Below are positions 1 to 7,022 of a stretch of DNA of 64,000 bases, piece by piece (position 1 is the stretch's first letter; every line of letters begins with the position of its first letter). Made by a program: the position numbers and the translations under genes. The notes beneath the pieces are model-generated. The model saw only the letters and a program-made list of their open reading frames with translations. It ran no database searches and was not told the DNA's origin. The DNA is taken from positions 1 to 64,000 of the forward strand of contig NZ_UFQC01000011.1 of the NCBI RefSeq assembly GCF_900496975.1, read 5' to 3'. Origin of the DNA: Achromobacter veterisilvae. GTDB lineage: Bacteria; Pseudomonadota; Gammaproteobacteria; Burkholderiales; Burkholderiaceae_B.

Positions 1-71
1 ACAGGACAGTGAAACGACTTTGCGCCGATGATAGTGGACGGACGTCTGTGAAAGTAGGTCATCGTCAGGCT
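1..71 (+). rRNA. rrf: 5S ribosomal RNA, 3' part
   Basis: The first ~70 bases read as the 3' part of a betaproteobacterial 5S rRNA: the conserved loop around GGACAGTGAAACGACTTTGC, then the helix strand GTAGGTCATCGTCAGGC that closes the molecule and is followed by T-rich sequence. The 5' part lies outside the window. Recognition is from memory of Bordetella-type 5S sequences, not an alignment. It marks the end of an rrn operon, and two strong terminators follow. Confidence 0.88.
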
Positions 72-81
72 TTTATTGCTC

Positions 82-112
82 AAAACCCCCCAGGTTATAC
101 CTGTGGGGTTTT
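82..112 (+). terminator. rrn operon terminator
   Basis: AAAACCCC (82-89) pairs with GGGGTTTT (105-112), and the inner arms CAGGT/ACCTG enclose a 3-base loop. A GC-rich stem ending in T residues eleven bases after the 5S end is the expected rho-independent terminator of the rrn operon. Confidence 0.85.
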
Positions 113-161
113 GTCTTTGGGGCGCCGCAATGCTTGCCGCGCCCGCCCGGACGCACAAACA

Positions 162-196
162 AAAACCCCTCGCGGCCATAGCGCCGCGAGGGGTTT
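162..196. terminator. bidirectional terminator between rrn and the aldolase gene
   Basis: A near-perfect hairpin: AAAACCCCTCGCGGC pairs with GCCGCGAGGGGTTTT around a short loop. With an A-run on the left and a T-run on the right it can work in both directions, backing up the rrn terminator and ending the minus-strand aldolase transcript, whose stop codon is at 222. Confidence 0.85.
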
Positions 197-221
197 TGCC
201 TTGGCAGGCTGGAAAGGGATC

Positions 222-962
222 CTAACGTAGCTGCCGGCGCAGCGCGGCGAAGAACAGTTCGGATTGAAGGCGCTCGCCCTGGATCTGGGCGGCCACTTTG
301 GCGGCAATTCCGGCATCGGCCGGAGCCAGGGGCCGTCCGGTGGACTGCGCCAACACCTGGGCCGTACAGGCGCGTTCCAGGAAGAAGAGATCGTCGTAGG
401 CGTAATCCAGCCGGTCGCCGCAGACGACGACGCCATGATTCCCCAGGAAGACGATGTCCGCGCCCTGCATGGCGCGGGCGATGCGTTCGCCTTCGCTGAC
501 GTCCAGCGCCAGGCCGTTGTAGTGTTCGTCGATGGCCAGGCGCCCGTGAAAACGCATGGCGTTCTGGGAAAGCGTGGTGTCCAGCGCCCGATCGGAAATG
601 AGCGTCAGCGCGGTGGCGTAGGGCATATGCGTGTGCAGGACACAGGCCTTGCCGGCGATGCGGTGGATGGCGGCGTGGATGAACATCGCCGTGGGCTCGA
701 CTTCATGGCGGCCGGCGAGCTTGTTGCCTTGGGCGTCGATCAGGACGATGTCGTCGGCCTGTACTTCCTGCCACATCAATCCGCGCGGATTGAGCAGGAA
801 ATGATCCGGGTCGCCAGGCAGGGCCACGCTGAAATGGTTGCAGACGCCTTCCCCCAATCCATGGGCCGCCGCCGCCCGCAGCGCGAGCGCCAGATCGGCG
901 CGCAGCGCGGCGATGGGTTCGGCGTGAAAGAGCGCATCGGCGAAATGGGGTTCTTGGTTCAT
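222..962 (-). CDS. class II aldolase/adducin family protein
   Basis: 246 residues, the usual size of the class II aldolase/adducin (fuculose-phosphate aldolase-like) domain. The zinc-binding pattern is visible: HTH near the middle (VLHTHMPYA) and a further His in GNHGVVV, with an upstream NHFS motif. Members cleave or epimerise phosphorylated or free sugars and hydroxy acids, or are decarboxylases; the exact substrate cannot be read here. The ATG at 962 is chosen because the ORF continues far upstream only as out-of-context GC-rich sequence overlapping the next gene. It lies 44 bp downstream of a HAD hydrolase and probably shares its transcript, with a LysR gene divergent from the pair. Cytoplasmic. 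Confidence 0.85.
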   Translation of the reverse strand: MNQEPHFADALFHAEPIAALRADLALALRAAAAHGLGEGVCNHFSVALPGDPDHFLLNPRGLMWQEVQADDIVLIDAQGNKLAGRHEVEPTAMFIHAAIHRIAGKACVLHTHMPYATALTLISDRALDTTLSQNAMRFHGRLAIDEHYNGLALDVSEGERIARAMQGADIVFLGNHGVVVCGDRLDYAYDDLFFLERACTAQVLAQSTGRPLAPADAGIAAKVAAQIQGERLQSELFFAALRRQLR

Positions 963-1006
963 GGCTGCCTTTCGGAAGTGGAGATTTGAGGGAAGGCGCG
1001 CGCCCG

Positions 1007-1723
1007 TCATAGCCAGCCGGCGTCGCGGAACAGGTCGGGCACGCGGTCCAAAGTTGCTACGGTAGCGTCCGGCCGGTAGTCGGGCAAGGGTTTGCGGCCA
1101 GTGCCGCGGTCGATCCAGACGCAGCGAAAGCCGATATCGCGAGCGGCCGCAAGGTCCAGATGGGGGCTGGCGCAAATGTGCACGACCTCGTCGGGCGTGA
1201 CGCCGAGGCCGTCGTGGGCGTGAGCGAATATCTGGCGCGACGGCTTGTAGGCGCCGGCTTGTTCGGCCGTGACGACGCGGTCGATGTGGCCGCCCAATTG
1301 CGCAACGTTGCCGGCGATGATGCCGTCGTCGGTGTTGGAGATGATGCACAGCCGGAAGCCGGCCTGCTTCAGTACCGCCAGCGTCTCCACCACTTCCGGG
1401 AAGGGAGGCATGGCGGATATGCCGCCGACCAGCATCTCCGCGTGCTCGGGCCGGTATTCGAGGCCCAGTTCCTGCATGGTCAGCCGCAGCGATTCGCGGC
1501 TGATGTCGGCGAAGCTGCGGTGCGGCCGCGCGTGCTCCAGCCGGTGTTCGTGGCCATCGTAGACGTGCAGGAACTGCGCGGGACTGGGCGCATGCCGCCC
1601 CGTATCGCTGTCGGTTGCCAGGATGCGGGCAACGGCGGCCTGCAGGCCTTCGTCCCACTGGATGAGGGTGCCGTAGCAATCGAAGGTGAGCCATTGGGGA
1701 CGAGGCAATTGGGCCAGGGGCAT
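1007..1723 (-). CDS. haloacid dehalogenase type II (HAD hydrolase)
   Basis: 238 residues with the HAD motif I nucleophile in LTFDCYGTLIQW, motif II serine/threonine in CIISNTDDG, the motif III lysine region (AGAYKPS), and an acidic motif IV region (HICASPHLDLAAARDIG). The CYGT form of motif I is typical of (S)-2-haloacid dehalogenase-like enzymes, but most relatives have unknown substrates. The start at 1723 has AAGGAA six bases upstream; a longer frame to 1801 would run into the divergent promoter. First gene of a two-gene unit with the class II aldolase, likely controlled by the divergent LysR. Confidence 0.85.
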   Translation of the reverse strand: MPLAQLPRPQWLTFDCYGTLIQWDEGLQAAVARILATDSDTGRHAPSPAQFLHVYDGHEHRLEHARPHRSFADISRESLRLTMQELGLEYRPEHAEMLVGGISAMPPFPEVVETLAVLKQAGFRLCIISNTDDGIIAGNVAQLGGHIDRVVTAEQAGAYKPSRQIFAHAHDGLGVTPDEVVHICASPHLDLAAARDIGFRCVWIDRGTGRKPLPDYRPDATVATLDRVPDLFRDAGWL

Positions 1724-1831
1724 GTCGGTTCCTTGAACGGATGGGGATGCTCCCAGCGTAGGGACGCGCAGATAAGTTGTAAAATTAATTATTGAACTCA
1801 CCTCAGTTGATTATCAAATATCATCCCCGCC
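1724..1831. promoter_or_regulatory. divergent promoter/operator of the HAD-aldolase unit and LysR
   Basis: An AT-rich stretch (about 1768-1822) lies between the two divergent starts. It contains the dyad TTGATTATCAA (1807-1817) just upstream of the LysR start and the run GTAAAATTAATTATTG. This is the usual place for LysR binding (T-N11-A type dyad) and overlapping promoters. Exact -35/-10 boxes are not assigned. Confidence 0.5.
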
Positions 1832-2704
1832 ATGCTCGATCTGGAATTGCTCAGGACCTTGGTGTGCGTCGTGGACGAAGGCAGTTTCACGCGCGCGGCC
1901 AACCGGGTGCATCGCACGCAATCGACCGTCAGCCAGCAGGTGCGCAAGCTGGAGCAGAGCGTCGGCAAGACGCTGCTGTTGAGGGACCGCGCGGGCGGCA
2001 ATGTGTCGGCGACGGAGGACGGCGAACTCATGGTGGCGTATGCGCGCCGCTTGCTGGCCATCGCCGGCGAGGCCGAGCACGTGCTGTCGGCGCCTCGCGC
2101 GGCCCGCGTGCTGCGGCTGGGCATACCGGAGGATTTCGACGTGTCCCGGCTGACCGTGCTGCTGGTCGGGTTTGCCGCGAGCCATGCCGACGTGCGCCTT
2201 GAAACCAGCAGCGGCATGAGCACGGACCTGCGCGGCGGGCTGGCCTCGGGCGAGCTGGACCTGGCGCTGGTCAAGCGCGAGCCGGGCGACGGGCCCTGCC
2301 TGGCGGCATGGCCGGAACGCCTGGTCTGGGTGGGCGGCAGGCAGCGGGTTCCCGATGGCGCCGCGGTGCCACTGGTCGTTTTCCCGCAAGGCTGCATTTA
2401 TCGCAAGCGCGCGATCTACGCCTTGGAAAGCGCGGGCAGGCCGTGGCACATCGCCTACCACAGCCACAGTCTGGCCGGGGTGCAGGCTGCCGTCGCGGCC
2501 GGATTGGGCGTGAGCCTGTTGCCGGCGTTCGCGCGCCTGGACACGCATGAGGTGCTGGGCGAGGACGCGGGTTTTGCGCCGACGCCGCCGACGGAACTGG
2601 CGATCGTCGGGAATCAGCGCGCGCTGAACGCGGCCGAACAGCATCTGGTGATGGCGCTGAAACAGGCCATCGGACACGACAGCCTGGCCGTGCCCGCCGC
2701 CTGA
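1832..2704 (+). CDS. LysR-family transcriptional regulator
   Basis: 290 residues. The N-terminal winged helix-turn-helix of LysR proteins is clear (LELLRTLVCVVDEGSFTRAA, then STVSQQVRKLE, residues ~1-60), followed by a periplasmic-binding-protein-like effector domain with hydrophobic beta/alpha repeats to the C terminus. It is divergent from the HAD hydrolase/aldolase genes, so it most likely activates them when a carboxylic or sugar-acid effector binds. It is convergent with the YchJ-like gene, with only ten bases between stops. Confidence 0.9.
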   Translation: MLDLELLRTLVCVVDEGSFTRAANRVHRTQSTVSQQVRKLEQSVGKTLLLRDRAGGNVSATEDGELMVAYARRLLAIAGEAEHVLSAPRAARVLRLGIPEDFDVSRLTVLLVGFAASHADVRLETSSGMSTDLRGGLASGELDLALVKREPGDGPCLAAWPERLVWVGGRQRVPDGAAVPLVVFPQGCIYRKRAIYALESAGRPWHIAYHSHSLAGVQAAVAAGLGVSLLPAFARLDTHEVLGEDAGFAPTPPTELAIVGNQRALNAAEQHLVMALKQAIGHDSLAVPAA

Positions 2705-2714
2705 AGCACCGGAT

Positions 2715-3119
2715 TCAGCTCAGGTCGCCATCCACGTAATACCACCGCCCGCCTTCCCGGACGAAGCGGCTGACCTCGTGCAGGCGATGGCCCCGGCCGG
2801 CCTGGCGGCTGCGGGCGACGAATTCCACGGTGGCGTGGTCGGCATCCTGGACGAGCGCTTTCTTGACCGCCAGCCCCAGCCATTTCAGGTCGGCGGGATT
2901 GGGCTCCAGCGAGGCGGGGCGGGTGCTGGGATGCCAGGTGGCCAGCAGATACGGCAGCTTGTCCAGCACGAAGGCGCTGTAGCGCGAGCGCATGAGCGCT
3001 TCGGCGCTGGGCGCCTGCATGGCGAGCGGGCCTTCATGCCAGCGGCCGCAGCACTCGGGGTAGGCGCCGGGGCCGCCGCAGGGGCAGGCCGCGGCCGCGT
3101 TCTGTGAGGGTTTGGCCAC
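2715..3119 (-). CDS. YchJ-family (UPF0225) protein with N-terminal SEC-C motif
   Basis: 134 residues. The N terminus carries a SEC-C zinc motif (CPCGGPGAYPECCGRWH) followed by the YchJ core signature MRSRYSAFV, then ATWHPSTRP, and ends in RWYYVDGDLS. Escherichia coli YchJ has a second SEC-C motif at its C terminus; this protein stops before it, a single-zinc version. The role is unknown; SEC-C motifs bind zinc and often mediate contacts with the Sec or ribosome machinery. I chose the GTG at 3119, 20 bases after the preceding GNAT stop, because no ATG lies between them in frame; the start is uncertain. Probably cotranscribed with the GNAT gene. Confidence 0.75.
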   Translation of the reverse strand: MAKPSQNAAAACPCGGPGAYPECCGRWHEGPLAMQAPSAEALMRSRYSAFVLDKLPYLLATWHPSTRPASLEPNPADLKWLGLAVKKALVQDADHATVEFVARSRQAGRGHRLHEVSRFVREGGRWYYVDGDLS

Positions 3120-3138
3120 GATGAGCGCGCCGTTGCCG

Positions 3139-3411
3139 TCAGGCGAGCAGATCGTTGTATTCAGGATGGCGGCGCATGTAGACCTCGGCGTACGAGCACA
3201 GGGGCCGCACCTTCCAGCCGTTGGCGCGCGCGGCATCCAGGGCGTGGCGCGTGAGCGCGGCGGCTATGCCGCGCCCGCCCACCTGGCTGGGCACGCCGGT
3301 GTGGGTGATCGTCAGGATGTTGTCCTGCAACTGGTAGTCGAGCACGCACAGCACGCCGTCGACGGTGGCGGTGTAGCGGGAACGTTCTGTGTCTTGCGTC
3401 ACGGAAATCAT
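3139..3411 (-). CDS. small GNAT-like N-acetyltransferase (YjdJ type)
   Basis: 90 residues. The core motif QVGGRGIAAALTRHALDAAR matches the acetyl-CoA pyrophosphate loop (Q/R-x-x-G-x-G/A) of very small GCN5-related acetyltransferases, with conserved ITHTGVP before it and CSYAEVYMRRHPEY at the end. This mini-GNAT family (about 90-100 residues) has no settled substrate. The ATG at 3411 has GAGGAA eight bases upstream. It lies between the hydroxyacyl-CoA dehydrogenase (80 bp upstream) and the YchJ-like gene (about 20 bp downstream), all on the minus strand. Confidence 0.82.
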   Translation of the reverse strand: MISVTQDTERSRYTATVDGVLCVLDYQLQDNILTITHTGVPSQVGGRGIAAALTRHALDAARANGWKVRPLCSYAEVYMRRHPEYNDLLA

Positions 3412-3491
3412 GCGGAAGGATTCCTCGGGTTCGAGTGCGCCGGCGGCGCGCCGCCGGCGGGATTTGCGGATGGCGCGGCCTGCGCGCCGGG

Positions 3492-4439
3492 TCAGCGTTG
3501 CAGGGTTTTGAGCAGGGCGGTGAGTTGGGCGTCCCGGGCCTGGACCAGGTCCGCGATGCTGCGCTTGCCCGCTTCGGCGTCGACGCCTTCGATGAGGCGC
3601 TGCTGCAATTCGGGCGTAACGTCCGGGGCGCCCAGGTCGTCCCACCAGGTCTGCACCGGGCCGAGCAGGTGGTCCATGAAATGCGCCAGGCCGCCCGCGC
3701 CGCCGCCCAGGTTGAACGTCATGTGCGGGCCGAACAGCGCCCAGCGCAGGCCGGGCCCCTGCGAGACCGCGGCGTCGATATCGGCGACGCTGGCCACGTT
3801 TTCGGCCGCCAGGTGGATGGCTTCGCGCCAGAGCGCGGCCTGGAGGCGGTTGGCGATGTGGCCGGGCACTTCCTTGTTCAGCCGGATCGGGTATTTCCCC
3901 ATGCTGCGGTAGAAGGCGATGCAGCGGTCGATCGTGTCCGCCGAGGTCTGGTCGCCGCCCACGACCTCGACCAGCGGGATCAGGTGCGGCGGATTGAACG
4001 GATGCCCGATGACGAAGCGGGACGCGTGCACGCAGCGCGACTGCAGGCGGCTCATGATGAGGCCGGACGAGCTCGAGGCGACGATGACGTGCGCGGGCAG
4101 GACCGCGTCGATGCGCGCGAACAGGCCGGTCTTGAAGTCTTCGCGTTCCGGCGCGTTTTCCTGCACGAAATCCGCGCCGGCCAGCGCGGCCTCCAGGTCG
4201 GGTTCGAACCGCAGGGCGTCGGGCGAGGCGCCGGGCGCAACGCGGCCCAGTTCGGCCAGCACCGGCCAGGCTTCCTGTACGCGGGTGCGCGTCTGGGATT
4301 CGGCGTCGGCGGCCGGGTCGCTGACGACCACTTCCAGGCCGCGGGCGAGGAACAGCGCGGCCCAACTGGCGCCGATGGTGCCGGCGCCTACGATGGCGAC
4401 CCTGCGGATGGCGGGAAGGGGCGTGGCGGAACTGGACAT
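3492..4439 (-). CDS. 3-hydroxyacyl-CoA dehydrogenase family NAD-binding protein
   Basis: 315 residues. An N-terminal Rossmann fold with GAGTIGASWA (residues ~18-27), the family signature SSSGLIMS, the catalytic-region GHPFNPPHLIPLVEVV, and a C-terminal 3-hydroxyacyl dehydrogenase helical domain beginning at PGHIANRLQAALWREA. The length and the NPPHL motif fit the single-function branch that includes L-carnitine dehydrogenase, L-gulonate 3-dehydrogenase (lambda-crystallin) and 3-hydroxybutyryl-CoA dehydrogenase. Without carnitine genes nearby I leave the substrate open. NAD-dependent, cytoplasmic. First of three minus-strand genes (with the GNAT and YchJ-like genes). Confidence 0.85.
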   Translation of the reverse strand: MSSSATPLPAIRRVAIVGAGTIGASWAALFLARGLEVVVSDPAADAESQTRTRVQEAWPVLAELGRVAPGASPDALRFEPDLEAALAGADFVQENAPEREDFKTGLFARIDAVLPAHVIVASSSSGLIMSRLQSRCVHASRFVIGHPFNPPHLIPLVEVVGGDQTSADTIDRCIAFYRSMGKYPIRLNKEVPGHIANRLQAALWREAIHLAAENVASVADIDAAVSQGPGLRWALFGPHMTFNLGGGAGGLAHFMDHLLGPVQTWWDDLGAPDVTPELQQRLIEGVDAEAGKRSIADLVQARDAQLTALLKTLQR

Positions 4440-4538
4440 GCAAGGCTCCTGGTCGGGTGAATAGGAGCATTGTGAAGCAAACGCCGGCCCCTTGCCATGC
4501 GCGCGGGCGCTGCCGCCGGCCGCGCCGCCCGCGGGCGT

Positions 4539-5936
4539 TCAGGCATTGCGGGCGCGGCGCAGATGCCGCCATCCCAGCGCGGAGGCCAGCAGGTAGCTTG
4601 CGGCGATGATGGCGTAGACGGCGGGCAGGGCATCGCGCCAATCGGACAGCAGATGCAGGATGGTCCCCATCAGGGCGACGCCGACCAGCGCGCCCGACTG
4701 GCGGTTGGCGTTCAGCGCCGCCGCGGCGCTGTTCGCGTGGCGCTTGCCCGATACCTGCATGACCACGCTGGTCATCGCGGGCACGGCGATGCCCACGCCC
4801 AGGTTGGCCAGCGCGATGATGATGGCGAAAGGCCAGTAGGCGGTCGCGGGGGTGACCGCGAAGATGGCGACCGCGCTCATGGCCGCGGCGAGCGATACGC
4901 CGCCGATCAGCGAGGCCGATACGTTCCAGCGCGCGGACATGCGGCCGGAGATCAGGTTGCCGATGGAAAACACCGCCAGCATCGGCACCAACTGGATGCC
5001 CGTCTGCAGGGCGTCCGCCCCGCGCGCCTGCTGCAGGAACAGGCTGAGCAGAAAGAGCTGGCCGTAGGCGGCCAGATTGATCAGAAAGCCGATGCCGTTG
5101 GCCGCCGCGAACTGCGCGGTCGCGAAGAGGTCGCGGGGAATGATGGGTTCGGCGTGGCCGCGTTCGCGGCGGACCAGCAGCGCCGCCGCGCCCAGGAACA
5201 GGGCGGCCGCGAACGCGATCGGGCTGGAGGACCAGCCGTAGGCGTTGCCCTGGATCAGCGCGAAGCACAGCGAAGACAGCGCGATGACTCCCAGCAGGTG
5301 GCTCAGCGGATTGAGCGCGCGCGGCCGGCGGGGCGCCGCCTGGATGCGGCGGCGGGCCAGCCACAGGCCCGCGATCCCCAGCGGGATATTGATGAGGAAG
5401 ATGCCGCGCCAGCCGAATTGGTGGATCAGCATGCCGCCCATCAGCGGACCTGCCGCGCCGGAGACCGCCACGATCGCCGACCAGGCCGCCAGCATGCGGT
5501 TGCGCACCTGCTCGTCGTCGTAGGCGTGGGTGAGCAGGCTCAGCGAACTGGGCATGAACAGGGCCGCGCCCAGGCCTTGCAGCATGCGGGCCAGGATGAG
5601 GATGTCCGCGTCCGGCGCCAGCCCGCAAAGCAGGGACGCGAAGGTGAAGACGCCCAGGCCCGCCAGATAGATGGTCTTGGCGCCGTAGCGGTCGGCCAGC
5701 GCGCCGGCCACCAGCAGCAGGGCCGCGAACGTGAGCGTATAGCCGTCGACGATCCAGACCAGGTCCGTCAGCGGAACCGTGAATTGCAGCGCAATGCTGG
5801 GGAGGGCCACGTTGACGACGGTGACGTCCAGCATGGCCATGACGAAGCCGATCGCCAGCGTGACGAGCGGCAGCCATCCGGTGACGGCGGCGGGTTTGGC
5901 ATCCAGGGCGGAAGCATGGGGGCAGGCGGAATTCAT
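4539..5936 (-). CDS. MFS transporter, DHA2 (EmrB/QacA-like) family
   Basis: 465 residues of mostly hydrophobic sequence with at least twelve membrane segments. Signature motifs include MLDVTVVNVALPSI in helix 1 (DHA2 motif D1), the loop 2-3 motif GALADRYGAKTIYL, and the helix 5 antiporter motif (GAAGPLMGGMLIHQFGWRGI). Members export drugs, dyes or small organic acids with proton antiport. It is divergent from a LysR gene 97 bp away, which probably controls it through the GATGCA dyad between them. Substrate unknown. Confidence 0.88.
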   Translation of the reverse strand: MNSACPHASALDAKPAAVTGWLPLVTLAIGFVMAMLDVTVVNVALPSIALQFTVPLTDLVWIVDGYTLTFAALLLVAGALADRYGAKTIYLAGLGVFTFASLLCGLAPDADILILARMLQGLGAALFMPSSLSLLTHAYDDEQVRNRMLAAWSAIVAVSGAAGPLMGGMLIHQFGWRGIFLINIPLGIAGLWLARRRIQAAPRRPRALNPLSHLLGVIALSSLCFALIQGNAYGWSSSPIAFAAALFLGAAALLVRRERGHAEPIIPRDLFATAQFAAANGIGFLINLAAYGQLFLLSLFLQQARGADALQTGIQLVPMLAVFSIGNLISGRMSARWNVSASLIGGVSLAAAMSAVAIFAVTPATAYWPFAIIIALANLGVGIAVPAMTSVVMQVSGKRHANSAAAALNANRQSGALVGVALMGTILHLLSDWRDALPAVYAIIAASYLLASALGWRHLRRARNA

Positions 5937-5984
5937 GGTGAGGGCTCAGCGGCTTTCGAGGGATGAAGCTTAGGAGTTCTGCGT

Positions 5985-6032
5985 GATGCAAAAAAGCCGA
6001 AGAACTGCTTTATAGTGATGCAAAAGTGCATC
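5985..6032. promoter_or_regulatory. GATGCA operator sites between MFS and LysR genes
   Basis: A perfect dyad GATGCA-AAAG-TGCATC lies at 6017-6032, immediately upstream of the LysR start. A third GATGCA half-site occurs at 5985-5990, 32 bases (about three helical turns) away. This arrangement, a strong recognition site plus a weaker half-site on the same helix face, is typical of LysR-controlled divergent promoters. No experiment supports it here. Confidence 0.6.
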
Positions 6033-6033
6033 T

Positions 6034-6915
6034 ATGGGATTCCGCATGGATTGGGACAACGCCAGGATTTTCCTGGCCATTTACCGGGTGGGCACGCTGC
6101 GCGGCGCGGCGGCCCTGCTACAGATCGACCAGGCCACGGCCGGCCGAAGGCTGGCGGCGCTGGAGTCGTCCCTGGATGCGCGGCTGTTCCTGCGCACTCC
6201 GGGCGGCTACGTGCCCACGGCCGCGGGCGAGCTGGCCTTCGCCGCGGCGGAGCGCATGGAGCAGGCGGCCGACCAGTTGCAGCGCCAGATGCAGGGGCTG
6301 GACCACCGGCTGTCCGGCGCGGTGCGGGTGGCGACGTCGGAAACCGTGGCCAAATACTTCATCATGGAGGCCATCCGGCGCGTGCACGCCCAGCATCCCG
6401 ACATCCGCGTGACGCTGTCCACGGCGATCCAGATGAGCAACCTGACGCGCCGCGAGGCGGACCTGGCGATACGCAACCTCAGGCCGGACAACCCCGACCT
6501 GATCTGCCGGCACCTGGCGCGCAAGGAAGTGGGGCTGTATGCGTCCCGGGCATACCTGGCCGCGCACGGCGAGCCGCGTCCGGGAACGGCGTTCGCGGGG
6601 CACACGCTGGTGACCTACCAGCAATCGGTGCTGCCGGGCTGGTCCGACGCGTTCTGCGGAGAGCCCACGGGCAACGGCCGCCTCGGCGTGGAACTGAATT
6701 CGGGCCTGATGATCATCGAGGCCGTGGTGGCGGGCCTGGGCATCGGCGAGCTGCCCACGCACATGGCGCCCGACTACCCGGATCTGGTCCGTATCTGGCC
6801 GGCCCGCAGCGAATCCTACGACCTCTGGCTGGTGATGCACGGAGACCTGAACCGCACGGCCCGCGTGCGCGCCGTGGCGGACGCGATCGTCGAGGTGTTC
6901 GAAGAGGACAAGTAG
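6034..6915 (+). CDS. LysR-family transcriptional regulator
   Basis: 293 residues. The N-terminal helix-turn-helix is atypical but recognisable (ARIFLAIYRVGTLRGAAALL, then IDQATAGRRLAALES, residues ~8-50); the ATAGRRLAALE form is seen in the LysR branch that regulates divergent MFS or dehydrogenase genes. An effector domain follows to the end. The start at 6034 is used; an ATG at 6046 (MDWDN) is also possible and matches the usual N terminus of this branch. Likely regulates the divergent MFS exporter and itself through the adjacent GATGCA dyad. Confidence 0.87.
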   Translation: MGFRMDWDNARIFLAIYRVGTLRGAAALLQIDQATAGRRLAALESSLDARLFLRTPGGYVPTAAGELAFAAAERMEQAADQLQRQMQGLDHRLSGAVRVATSETVAKYFIMEAIRRVHAQHPDIRVTLSTAIQMSNLTRREADLAIRNLRPDNPDLICRHLARKEVGLYASRAYLAAHGEPRPGTAFAGHTLVTYQQSVLPGWSDAFCGEPTGNGRLGVELNSGLMIIEAVVAGLGIGELPTHMAPDYPDLVRIWPARSESYDLWLVMHGDLNRTARVRAVADAIVEVFEEDK

Positions 6916-6930
6916 CGGCGCGGCCGGGGC

Positions 6931-6963
6931 GGCTTGTGGGTGGCTTGTGGGTGGCTTGTGGGC
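6931..6963 (+). repeat. three tandem copies of an 11-bp unit
   Basis: The unit GGCTTGTGGGT is repeated three times head to tail (6931-6941, 6942-6952, 6953-6963, the last ending in C). It sits between the LysR stop and the amidase gene, about 60-90 bases upstream of the amidase GTG start. Such short arrays can change copy number by slippage. Confidence 0.85.
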
Positions 6964-7022
6964 GGCGGCGGCTGGCGCTAAGGTGGGCGAACCCTGCAAA
7001 AAACCTGACTCAGGAGTCGCGC

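Noticed and set aside
1-222. A tRNA gene between the 5S rRNA and the aldolase gene
   Set aside because: The space is filled by two terminator hairpins; no cloverleaf or TTCGAATCC-type arm is visible.
3139-5991. A 950-codon open frame on the minus strand
   Set aside because: It runs in the wrong frame through the MFS exporter and the acyl-CoA dehydrogenase genes. The sequence is Arg/Pro/Gly-rich shadow typical of high GC; only its last 90 codons (the GNAT gene) are real.
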